In this document: one piece after another, positions 1-5,505 of the stretch
Layout of the letters: each line of letters begins with the position of its first letter
Numbering within the stretch: the stretch's first letter is position 1
Assembly (NCBI GenBank): GCA_014378805.1
Contig: JACMMY010000281.1
Location: 1 to 7,451, forward strand
DNA length: 7,451 bases
Source: Moraxellaceae bacterium
Lineage (GTDB): Bacteria > Pseudomonadota > Gammaproteobacteria > Pseudomonadales > Moraxellaceae
Direction: 5' to 3'
The notes under the pieces: generated by a model
The model's input: the letters and a program-made list of their open reading frames with translations, nothing else
Database searches by the model: none
What the model was told of the DNA's origin: nothing
Translations under genes and position numbers: made by a program

Positions 1-99
1 TGCAAGGCGTTCTGCCATGATGGTTTGGCAGTCGGCGTCGATAGGGGTGACCGATGGACGGCTGATGAGGTCGAGGGTTAAATCTAAGGTGGCGGACAT
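1..99 (-). CDS. dapE: Succinyl-diaminopimelate desuccinylase, N-terminal fragment (DapE)
   Basis: The 33 codons seen begin MSATLDLTLDLISRPSVTPI and continue DADCQTIMAERLA before the window edge. This is the typical N-terminus of DapE, an M20-family zinc metallopeptidase-fold enzyme of the cytoplasm. It removes succinate from N-succinyl-LL-2,6-diaminopimelate on the way to lysine and the peptidoglycan cross-linking residue. The RPS(V/L)(T/S)P motif followed by DADCQ is the recognition feature; the metal ligands lie further on, outside the window. It lies 74 nt downstream of the YbcJ-like gene on the same strand, with no terminator between them, so co-transcription is possible. No strong ribosome-binding site is visible before the ATG. 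The gene is partial only because the window ends. Confidence 0.88.
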   Translation of the reverse strand, partial: MSATLDLTLDLISRPSVTPIDADCQTIMAERLA

Positions 100-173
100 G
101 GATGTTAGATTCGTCTTTATGAAATTATCGATAGATTTTATCCGAAATTGACGATGATGTGGTTATTAGATGT

Positions 174-386
174 TTATTCAACAACCGTAATCATTCGACC
201 TTGAAATCGAACAACTTGATTGGCGACAATTTTATTGCGTTTACGTAGTTCGACATTGCCATCGACTGTGACATGTCCTTCATCAATCGCATGTTTTGCG
301 GCGGCACCGCTGTCGCACCAGCCTTCAATTTTCAGCAAATTGCTGAGTGTGACGTGTGGGCGACCTTCGAGTTGGAATGTGTTCAT
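174..386 (-). CDS. ybcJ: YbcJ-like S4-domain RNA-binding protein
   Basis: This 70-residue protein is about the same length as E. coli YbcJ and resembles it along its whole length: HVTLSNLLKIEGWCDSGAAA at residues 11-30, then a GHVTVDGNVELRKRNKI segment. These are the two helices and beta-hairpin of an S4-type RNA-binding fold, with a basic patch (RKRNK, residues 48-52). YbcJ-like proteins are thought to bind RNA, but no precise substrate is established. I chose the ATG at 386 over an in-frame TTG at 401 because it gives the family length and the usual MxTF start. The ribosome-binding site is weak. The gene lies 86 nt downstream of recQ and 74 nt upstream of dapE, all on one strand. Confidence 0.87.
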   Translation of the reverse strand: MNTFQLEGRPHVTLSNLLKIEGWCDSGAAAKHAIDEGHVTVDGNVELRKRNKIVANQVVRFQGRMITVVE

Positions 387-472
387 GGATGCTCGCTGCA
401 AATAAAGTGAGTTCGATTGGTGTGTATTTTAAGGCAAATGGCAAAGGATTGCTGACAATAAAAATTTGAAAC

Positions 473-2653
473 TCACCATAACCACAGCGCCACATTGATA
501 TCCGCATAACCATATTTATGGTTTAGCGCTTCTTTCAGTGCTTTACTGGCGGCTTGCTTGGGTTTCATTTTAAGTTCTTTAGCCGCAGCTTGAATTTCTT
601 TTAATTCATCAGGTTCTAAGAATAAAATTTCGTGCTTGGTGACTTCATTGGCTTGATAAAGTTTAAGCAAGTGACTGCCAATCGTATCCTCAGCTAAACC
701 ACGATGTTCTGCAATTTGCGCGCGATTTAGGCCACGATTCACCAGTTCTAATGTCGCCGTGACGGTATCTACTTTTTCAAGAATGGGTTCTGCGTAGTCA
801 GGTAATTGATCGGCGGGTAATGCACGAATTTCTGCCAAACGATCTAGGAATGCCTGACCGTAGCGTGCTAGTTTTTGGTCGCCGACACCATTAATCATTT
901 TGAGTTCACCAAGATGACTTGGGTCGGAAACCGCCATCTCAAGCAAAGTTGCATCATTGAAAATAATATAAGGTGGCACTTTCTGCGCTTGGGCGAATGA
1001 CAATCGTAATGCACGAAGCGCATCAAATCGACGTTGTGCCTCGATGGGTAAATCGCTGGCTTTACCGATTGAACGATCTTTTTTCGCAGTTTTGGCTTTA
1101 GGCAGTGCAAGTTCACGCAATTGAAGGGTGTATTTGCCTTTGAGCAAGTCGCGCGCTTTTTCACCCGCAACTAAACCGCCAAAACCTTCAGTGTCTGGCA
1201 GTAAATATCCGAGCGCAACCAATTGCCTAAACACGTTGCGCCATGCGGCTTCCGATAAATCCTGACCCACGCCAAAGGTTGGCAGTTCGTGATGCCCAAA
1301 CTGTTTGATTTTGTCTGTTTCAGTACCTAGCAAGACATCGACTAAATAGGCTGCACCGAAGCGATTACCTGTGCGGATTGCGGCAGATAAGGCCTTTTGC
1401 GCTGCAACAGTTGCATTCCAAGTTTGTGGTGGATTTGAGCAGATGTCGCAATTACCACATGGCTTTGAACCTGTTTCGCTAAAATAGGTGAGCAACACTT
1501 GTCTGCGGCAACTTGCCGTTTCACAGTAAGCAAGCAATGCATCCAGCTTGCCAGCTTCAATTCGTTTTACTTCGGGCGGTGCGTCTGACATGGCAAGCAT
1601 TCGGCGCACTGAAACCACGTCACCTAAGCCATAAGCCATCCACGCTTCTGACGGCAAGCCATCGCGACCAGCGCGACCAGTTTCTTGGTAATAACCTTCG
1701 AGTGATTTCGGTAAATCTAAATGCGCGACAAAGCGCACGTTCGGCTTATCAATGCCCATGCCGAAAGCCACGGTCGCGCAAACGATCTTACCTTCTTCGT
1801 ATAAGAATTCTTCTTGAACTCGGATGCGTTCGGCTTGTGGTAGACCTGCGTGATATGCGAGGGCTGGAAGGCCTTTGCTTTGTAAAAACTCTGCGGTTTC
1901 TTCGACGCGTTTACGCGATAGACAATAAACAATCCCTGCCGAACCTTCGGGTTGCTGCTGAATAAAATCGAGCAGTTGTTTGCGGCCATTGTCTTTTTCA
2001 GTGATGGTGTAGCGAATGTTTGGACGATCAAAACTGGATAAGAACGTCGGTGCATTTTGCAAACCGAGCACTTGGATAATGTCTGCACGTGTACGTTCAT
2101 CCGCAGTCGCGGTTAGTGCCATGCGTGGGATGTGCGGATAACGCTGTGCGAGCAAGCCAAGCTGCTGATATTCAGGGCGGAAATCGTGTCCCCATTGGCT
2201 GACGCAATGCGCTTCGTCGATGGCAAATAACGCGAGTGGCGCTTGATCGAGTAAGTTCAGAAAGCTCGCATTGAGCAATCGTTCAGGTGCGACATAGAGT
2301 AAATCGAGTTTGCCATTTTGCAAATCTTGCTCGACTTGTCGTTGGTCTTGAAGGCTCAGTGAACTATTGAGAAACTGCGCACGTACGCCCAATTCACATA
2401 AGGTATCGACTTGGTCTTTCATCAGCGCAATGAGCGGAGAGACGACGATGCCTACGCCTTCGCGCAGTAATGCTGGAATCTGATAACAGACACTTTTCCC
2501 GCCGCCAGTGGGCATGAGCACCAGAGCGTTTTTTCCCTGAACCGCAGTTTCGATCACTTCGGCTTGTTGTCCACGAAATTGATCGTAACCGAAAACACGC
2601 GAGAGGGTTTTAAGAGCAGCAGTTTTGGATGGTGATTGGTCGTGATTCAGCAT
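473..2653 (-). CDS. recQ: ATP-dependent DNA helicase RecQ with C-terminal extension
   Basis: This 726-residue protein is a 3'-5' DNA helicase of the RecF recombination-repair pathway. Visible helicase motifs are Walker A TGGGKS (49-54), the DEAH box (146-149) followed by the RecQ-specific aromatic-rich loop CVSQWGHDFRPEY, ALTATAD (179-185), and motif VI QETGRAGRDG (323-332). The RecQ zinc site is complete: Cys382, Cys399, Cys402 and Cys405, the last three in PCGNCDIC. A winged-helix RQC region follows (about 410-515), then an HRDC domain (about 537-615). E. coli RecQ is 609 residues long and ends about here. This protein continues for roughly 110 residues containing a helix-turn-helix-like stretch (NRAQIAEHRGLAEDTIGSHL, 643-662) and a lysine-rich helix. 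The ATG at 2653 gives a normal N-terminus, although no clear ribosome-binding site precedes it. Confidence 0.96.
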   Translation of the reverse strand: MLNHDQSPSKTAALKTLSRVFGYDQFRGQQAEVIETAVQGKNALVLMPTGGGKSVCYQIPALLREGVGIVVSPLIALMKDQVDTLCELGVRAQFLNSSLSLQDQRQVEQDLQNGKLDLLYVAPERLLNASFLNLLDQAPLALFAIDEAHCVSQWGHDFRPEYQQLGLLAQRYPHIPRMALTATADERTRADIIQVLGLQNAPTFLSSFDRPNIRYTITEKDNGRKQLLDFIQQQPEGSAGIVYCLSRKRVEETAEFLQSKGLPALAYHAGLPQAERIRVQEEFLYEEGKIVCATVAFGMGIDKPNVRFVAHLDLPKSLEGYYQETGRAGRDGLPSEAWMAYGLGDVVSVRRMLAMSDAPPEVKRIEAGKLDALLAYCETASCRRQVLLTYFSETGSKPCGNCDICSNPPQTWNATVAAQKALSAAIRTGNRFGAAYLVDVLLGTETDKIKQFGHHELPTFGVGQDLSEAAWRNVFRQLVALGYLLPDTEGFGGLVAGEKARDLLKGKYTLQLRELALPKAKTAKKDRSIGKASDLPIEAQRRFDALRALRLSFAQAQKVPPYIIFNDATLLEMAVSDPSHLGELKMINGVGDQKLARYGQAFLDRLAEIRALPADQLPDYAEPILEKVDTVTATLELVNRGLNRAQIAEHRGLAEDTIGSHLLKLYQANEVTKHEILFLEPDELKEIQAAAKELKMKPKQAASKALKEALNHKYGYADINVALWLW

Positions 2654-2701
2654 GATGATGTGTACTTGAGCGAATGAGTTGTGGTCTTTTTTATGGTGGA
2701 A

Positions 2702-2707
2702 AGTATA
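2702..2707 (-). promoter_or_regulatory. Possible -10 box of the recQ promoter
   Basis: Read on the minus strand this is TATACT, five of six bases of the sigma-70 consensus, lying about 50 nt upstream of the recQ start. No good -35 hexamer stands at 16-18 nt, so the assignment is tentative. Confidence 0.3.
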
Positions 2708-2756
2708 ACGTGATTTGAGAGGATGCTTTTATTATTTGAGTGCCTTATAACTATTG

Positions 2757-2828
2757 TGCAAAGCTTAAGGTGAATGTTACCTTTACGCCTAAAGCACAAT
2801 ATATTTTCATTTTTACAAAGAAGTAGCT
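2757..2828 (+). repeat. Leader repeat, copy A (before the alarmone synthetase pseudogene)
   Basis: This AT-rich leader shares words in the same order with 4201-4254: TGCAAAGCTT exactly (2757-2766 and 4201-4210), an AATATATTT-like core, and TACAAAGAAGTAGCT (2814-2828), which matches TACAAAGGAGTAGCT at 4240-4254 in 14 of 15 bases. Copy A has about 18 extra bases in the middle. It contains a possible -10 box (TATATT, 2800-2805), and its AAGAAG is the likely ribosome-binding site for the ATG at 2831. The likeness may reflect duplication of a promoter-leader, or convergence of AT-rich control sequence; the terminal matches favour common origin. Confidence 0.5.
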
Positions 2829-2830
2829 AT

Positions 2831-3918
2831 ATGATTGATGCTGCAACTGAAGTGTACGAAAGAAGAAGAGTCTAGTATATTCAATATACATCTAAATTAG
2901 AGGTGCTTGTTCGGGATCTATTGGATGTTGAAAAACTTGATTTTCATCTGCTGGAGTCTCGTACGAAGGATGTCACTAGCTTTCGTGAAAAGGTTGCTCG
3001 TTCGTCGAAGGCATATGGAGATCCACTTTCAGAGATAAATGATCTGTGTGGTCTTAGAGTTATTGCATATTACCAAGATTAAGCAGATGAGATTTGTCGA
3101 ATAATTGCCTCAGAGTTCTTGGTCGATGAAGAGAACTCTTTAGTTCATTCTGCATCTGGTGCTGAGTTTGGCTATAAGTCGTCACATTTCGTTGTAAGAC
3201 TCAAATCAGACAGAGCGAGCCTTCGAGAATGGAAAGGGTTTTCTAAGTTTTCTGACGAAATTCAGGTTCGCACCGTTCTGCAGCATGGGCTGCCATATCT
3301 CATAAGCTACAGTACAAGCGAGAGGAAGATGTGCCTCAACTTCTCAAACGTAAGCTATTTCGCCTTTCAGCGCTATTTGAGATTGCTGATGATGAGTTTG
3401 TGTCGTTACGTGATGAATGTAGCGTTGTCAAAAGAGGGATCGTTGAGCAATTAACTAGCGGCAATCGACAGCTATCTCTCGACGTGGTTTCATTAAGGCA
3501 GTTATTGGATACGTCAGCTATAGTTTCAGAGATTTGTGAGATCGCTGTTGAGGCTGGATTCAATTTTCCCCCATATGACCCTGAACCTGATGATGAAGAC
3601 TATCATCAAACATCTGATTTATTGAACATGTGCCGAATTGCAGGGCTTCAAACGATTGAAGAGTTCGATACAGTGCTCATTGATGCCCTCCCTTGGTCAG
3701 AAGAGTATTTGTTGGCTCAATTTCAAGCATACATGCGGTTGTCGGCTATTCAACAAGGAAATTGGCATGTCACTGCAGCTTTTATCTGCGAACTTCTTTT
3801 CCTACAAGCTAGAGCTGGTTTCTTCACATTGAACCAGTTGTTACTTCGTGGCTATGACGATGACATAGCCACGCGAATTTGGGATGTGGTACAGTCGTAT
3901 AGGCACGCTGAGACTTGA
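2831..3918 (+). pseudogene. Inactivated RelA/SpoT-domain (p)ppGpp synthetase-like gene
   Basis: The conceptual product matches the synthetase domain of RelA/SpoT proteins, which transfer pyrophosphate from ATP to GDP or GTP to make alarmones. In order the reading shows SRTKDVTSFREKV (ATP-binding region), INDLCGLRVIAYYQD (conserved Asp of the metal site), EFGYKSSHFVVRL (guanine-stacking Tyr) and EIQVRTVLQH (catalytic Glu). After a change of frame it continues as WAAISHKLQYKREEDVPQLL. Three lesions break it: TAG at 2873-2875, TAA at 3080-3082, and a 4-nt loss at about 3284-3287. With the 4 nt restored the frame gives exactly 364 codons including the stop. No hydrolase (HD) domain is present, so it resembles a stand-alone synthetase with a helical C-terminal region of about 160 residues that I do not recognise. 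Key catalytic residues are still present, which suggests recent loss. Confidence 0.85.
3847..3873 (+). repeat. Perfect inverted repeat inside the pseudogene's 3' end
   Basis: CGTGGCTATG (3847-3856) is followed by a 7-nt loop and then its exact reverse complement CATAGCCACG (3864-3873). No T-run follows on either strand, so it is not a classical terminator. It lies in sequence coding for RGYDDDIATR in the former protein. Confidence 0.6.
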
Positions 3919-3973
3919 TCCTGAAGCTATCTCCTTTTGTTATCTAGATCTTTATGAATTTCTAGTTTTCCTC

Positions 3974-4004
3974 AATTAAAACTCGCACTAGGCGAGTTTT
4001 AATT
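3974..4004. terminator. Bidirectional intrinsic terminator
   Basis: Perfect 13-bp arms (AATTAAAACTCGC and its complement) enclose the 5-nt loop ACTAG. The arms end in A/T runs on both sides, so the hairpin can stop transcripts from the plus strand (alarmone synthetase pseudogene, ending at 3918) and from the minus strand (first entericidin unit, ending at 4020). The ACTCGC/GCGAGT core with its 5-nt ANNAG loop recurs downstream of the other two entericidin units. Confidence 0.88.
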
Positions 4005-4019
4005 GTACTTAGAACAAGA

Positions 4020-4147
4020 CTACATTTTTTGTTGAGTTTCTGCTGCAGAGCCTGTGACGACGCTACCAGCGGAAGAAACGTCTTTACCAACACCTTTGAC
4101 AGTTTCGCAACCCGCTAACATGATTGTAGCGAAGGTAACCTTAGCAT
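4020..4147 (-). pseudogene. Broken entericidin-like lipoprotein gene (unit 1)
   Basis: The frame ending at 4020 reads FATIMLAGCETVKGVGKDV then SSAGSVVTGSAAETQQKM, a good match to the lipobox and mature part of the two intact copies at 4886 and 5246, with the same 29-residue mature length. The matching start is the ATG at 4147, preceded by AAAGG. From that ATG to the lipobox cysteine there are 38 nt, against 51 nt in the intact copies. This 13-nt loss shifts the frame, and translation from 4147 stops after ten codons. No ATG, GTG or TTG upstream is in frame with the lipoprotein. The internal ATG at 4121 would give a 33-residue product lacking the signal-peptide core. The promoter and leader element of the other units are absent. 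A functional product is unlikely. Confidence 0.75.
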
Positions 4148-4200
4148 AATAAGCCTTTTTCGCGTCAATCTCGGGAGTCTTGTGAGATGCTTATGGTGAA

Positions 4201-4254
4201 TGCAAAGCTTGGCTACAATAAAAATATATTTATAATTTATACAAAGGAGTAGCT
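4201..4254 (+). repeat. Leader repeat, copy B (before the membrane protein gene)
   Basis: This is the second copy of the leader described at 2757-2828, beginning with the identical TGCAAAGCTT and ending with TACAAAGGAGTAGCT. The ribosome-binding-site-like AAGGAG in it is not next to the real start at 4295, which has its own AAGGAG at 4281-4286. In this copy the motif may be a remnant of an earlier gene junction. Confidence 0.5.
4209..4236 (+). promoter_or_regulatory. Sigma-70-type promoter of the membrane protein gene
   Basis: A perfect -10 box TATAAT (4231-4236) lies 16 bp downstream of TTGGCT (4209-4214), which matches the -35 consensus in four of six bases. The expected start of transcription is near 4243, giving a leader of about 50 nt to the ATG at 4295. 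Confidence 0.55.
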
Positions 4255-4294
4255 TGGGCGCTTCACATCGTCAGTACGACAAGGAGTATGCAAG

Positions 4295-4807
4295 ATGAAC
4301 CTCATGAAACGCATTCAACTGGTCTTCTCGATCATTCACGCTTGCATGGCGACGATTTTTGCCTGCGTTGCCTTGATATTGCTTGTCATTGCGACCAAGC
4401 AAGTATGGCTCGCACTCGTAGGTGATTTAGATCATGCTGCAGCGCAACAGATCATTGAAGCCATTGGGTTACTTGCTGCGTCTGTGGTCGCACTACAAAT
4501 CGCTCAGACCATCGCGGAAGAGGAGGTTTTACGTGATGCTCACGTGAGCGGACCAACGCGTATTCGTCGCTTCTTGTCCCGATTCCTACTGGTCATTGTC
4601 GTTGCGGTTGCAGTCGAGGGACTTGTCGCGATCTTCCGCGCAGCGCATGAAGATGCAATGCAACTTGTTTACGCAGCGAGCGTTTTAGTCAGCGTAGGAG
4701 TTCTCCTTGCTGGATGGGGGGTATTTATACGTCTAAATCGGTACGCTGAAGAAATTGAACCAGAAGCGATGGCAGAGGCGAAAGCCGAGGATGAAAAACT
4801 AAAATAG
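4295..4807 (+). CDS. Four-helix inner-membrane protein of unknown function
   Basis: This 170-residue protein has four predicted membrane helices at about 8-33, 52-72, 94-115 and 124-146, and a highly acidic C-terminal tail (EEIEPEAMAEAKAEDEKLK). The loop between helices 2 and 3 carries a conserved-looking charged stretch, EEEVLRDAHVSGPTRIRRFL (75-94). I recall similar conserved hypothetical membrane proteins in other Proteobacteria, and the layout loosely recalls the PsiE family, but I cannot assign a function. The start is chosen from AAGGAG at 4281-4286, eight bases before the ATG; the ATG at 4288 is too close to that site. The gene has its own promoter, faces the opposite way to its lipoprotein neighbours, and sits between units 1 and 2 of the entericidin array. 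Confidence 0.82.
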   Translation: MNLMKRIQLVFSIIHACMATIFACVALILLVIATKQVWLALVGDLDHAAAQQIIEAIGLLAASVVALQIAQTIAEEEVLRDAHVSGPTRIRRFLSRFLLVIVVAVAVEGLVAIFRAAHEDAMQLVYAASVLVSVGVLLAGWGVFIRLNRYAEEIEPEAMAEAKAEDEKLK

Positions 4808-4841
4808 CAGCATTAGAATGGGTACTCATTTTTCGTAAACG

Positions 4842-4867
4842 AAAAAAAACTCGCATTAGGCGAGTTT
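4842..4867 (-). terminator. Intrinsic terminator of entericidin unit 2
   Basis: On the minus strand an 8-bp GC-centred stem (4847-4854 paired with 4860-4867) with a 5-nt loop is followed by a run of eight T. It lies about 20 nt after the stop of unit 2. The plus-strand membrane protein gene ends 34 nt before it, so the hairpin may also slow that transcript. A second overlapping inverted repeat (4829-4835 with 4840-4846) shares its A-run. Confidence 0.8.
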
Positions 4868-4885
4868 GATTTTGCGGTGAATGAA

Positions 4886-5026
4886 CTACATTTTATCTTG
4901 TGTATTTGCCGCTGTACCCGTGACCACATGACCCGCAGAAGAAACATCTTCTCCCATTCCTTTTACCGTGTTGCAACCCGTTAGTATCAACGTGGCAATA
5001 GCTGTAGCTGCGATAATTTTTAGCAT
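4886..5026 (-). CDS. Entericidin A/B-family lipoprotein (unit 2)
   Basis: This 46-residue protein has a short hydrophobic signal peptide ending in the lipobox LTGC (Cys18 is the lipid-attachment site) and a mature part of 29 residues with NTVKGMGEDVSSAGHVVTG. This is the GCNTxxGxGEDxxxxG pattern of enterobacterial EcnA and EcnB. Those are tiny membrane-anchored lipoproteins described as an antidote/toxin pair, with EcnB promoting cell lysis in stationary phase. Whether this protein is lytic, protective or neither cannot be read from the sequence. GGAAAG lies seven bases before the ATG. It matches unit 3 at 32 of 46 residues, and best in the mature C-terminal part. It has its own promoter and terminator, so it is probably monocistronic. 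It is too short for many gene finders. Confidence 0.85.
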   Translation of the reverse strand: MLKIIAATAIATLILTGCNTVKGMGEDVSSAGHVVTGTAANTQDKM

Positions 5027-5043
5027 AGTAACTTTCCAAGAGT

Positions 5044-5059
5044 GACACTTTATTGTGTA
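5044..5059 (-). promoter_or_regulatory. Conserved 16-nt leader element, unit 2
   Basis: The minus-strand sequence TACACAATAAAGTGTC is identical to that at 5402-5417. It begins about where transcription should start and ends 17 nt before the ATG. It holds the inverted repeat ACAC-N6-GTGT. It could be an operator, an mRNA 5' stabilising structure or a small-RNA target; the sequence alone does not decide. Confidence 0.5.
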
Positions 5060-5064
5060 GTTTT

Positions 5065-5093
5065 AGACTAGCCCATGCAAATAAGCTGAACAA
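5065..5093 (-). promoter_or_regulatory. Promoter of entericidin unit 2, possibly stationary-phase type
   Basis: On the minus strand TTGTTC (5088-5093) and TAGTCT (5065-5070) are separated by 17 bp. Both hexamer positions and the spacer length are kept in unit 3, although the spacer sequence differs. A C stands just before the -10 box (CTAGTCT), a feature favoured by sigma-S. E. coli ecnB is known to depend on sigma-S, so similar control is plausible. Confidence 0.55.
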
Positions 5094-5202
5094 GTAGACA
5101 GACGTATCAGTGGGTAATACTTTGTTAAAAAAAGTAATTTTGGTAAACGCGCCTATACTAAACGCATGGTGTGTAAAATACTGAGTCTAGATGATAACCA
5201 TC

Positions 5203-5229
5203 AAAAAAACTCGCACAAGGCGAGTGTTT
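5203..5229 (-). terminator. Intrinsic terminator of entericidin unit 3
   Basis: On the minus strand ACTCGC (5209-5214) pairs with GCGAGT (5220-5225) around a 5-nt loop, then a run of seven T follows. It lies 16 nt or so past the stop of unit 3, 360 bp from the equivalent hairpin of unit 2. One bulged base at 5226 interrupts a longer stem. Confidence 0.78.
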
Positions 5230-5245
5230 ATGTTGCAAAAAAAAA

Positions 5246-5386
5246 TTACATTTTATCTTGGGTATTTTTAGCTGTATCAGTGACAACATGACCCGCAGAA
5301 GAAACATCTTGGCCGGCGCCTTTCATAGTCTCGCAGCCTGCTAACATGACGGTCGCAAAGGCAACAGCAGTGATAACTTTAATCAT
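5246..5386 (-). CDS. Entericidin A/B-family lipoprotein (unit 3)
   Basis: A 46-residue lipoprotein of the same build as unit 2: signal peptide MIKVITAVAFATVMLAG, lipobox LAGC with Cys18 as the lipid-attachment residue, then ETMKGAGQDVSSAGHVV and a TQDKM end identical to unit 2. A strong GGAG lies six bases before the ATG. The position after Cys18 is Glu rather than Asp, so it lacks the classical inner-membrane retention signal, and outer-membrane sorting would be expected if normal Lol rules hold. Compared with unit 2, residues 24, 26, 37 and 40 differ in charge or size, which might separate two roles as between EcnA and EcnB, but this is inference. The upstream DUF1853 gene has no visible terminator, so read-through into this unit is possible. 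Confidence 0.85.
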   Translation of the reverse strand: MIKVITAVAFATVMLAGCETMKGAGQDVSSAGHVVTDTAKNTQDKM

Positions 5387-5401
5387 TATATTCTCCAAAA
5401 C

Positions 5402-5417
5402 GACACTTTATTGTGTA
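5402..5417 (-). promoter_or_regulatory. Conserved 16-nt leader element, unit 3
   Basis: Identical to 5044-5059 in all 16 bases, although the sequence on both sides has diverged. It lies between the promoter and the GGAG ribosome-binding site of unit 3. Confidence 0.5.
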
Positions 5418-5422
5418 ACTGC

Positions 5423-5451
5423 AGATTAGAGTACGCCAATCACTTGAACAA
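5423..5451 (-). promoter_or_regulatory. Promoter of entericidin unit 3, possibly stationary-phase type
   Basis: On the minus strand TTGTTC (5446-5451) and TAATCT (5423-5428) are separated by 17 bp, with C before the -10 box. The arrangement equals that of unit 2. The -10 box fits the sigma-70 consensus in only three of six bases, which fits either a weak or a sigma-S-preferring promoter. Confidence 0.55.
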
Positions 5452-5505
5452 GTATCTGGACGTAGTGCCAGCGTTACGCTTGGTAAATAAGTACACGGTT
5501 CATAT

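Noticed and set aside
1513..1965. 150-codon plus-strand open frame inside recQ
   Set aside because: It is fully antisense to conserved helicase-zinc-domain sequence, with no ribosome-binding site or recognisable domain.
2831..3918. Programmed stop-codon readthrough or frameshifting to make an active alarmone synthetase
   Set aside because: It would need readthrough of two different stops (TAG and TAA) plus a frameshift, and the shift is best explained by a 4-nt loss. No slippery heptamer or stop-recoding structure was seen.
2757..4254. Insertion sequence or integron cassette around the alarmone synthetase
   Set aside because: No transposase, integrase, terminal inverted repeats or attC-like core sites were found. 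Only the imperfect direct leader repeats support mobility.
4254..4298. Leader peptide LGASHRQYDKEYAR starting at TTG 4254 and overlapping the membrane gene start as ATGA
   Set aside because: The TTG start is only four bases after AAGGAG, and no regulatory codon run or attenuator hairpin is present. Chance is the simpler explanation.
4893..5093. 66-codon minus-strand open frame overlapping entericidin unit 2
   Set aside because: It lies in another frame across the promoter and gene of unit 2, has no family likeness, and is a shadow of the lipoprotein gene.
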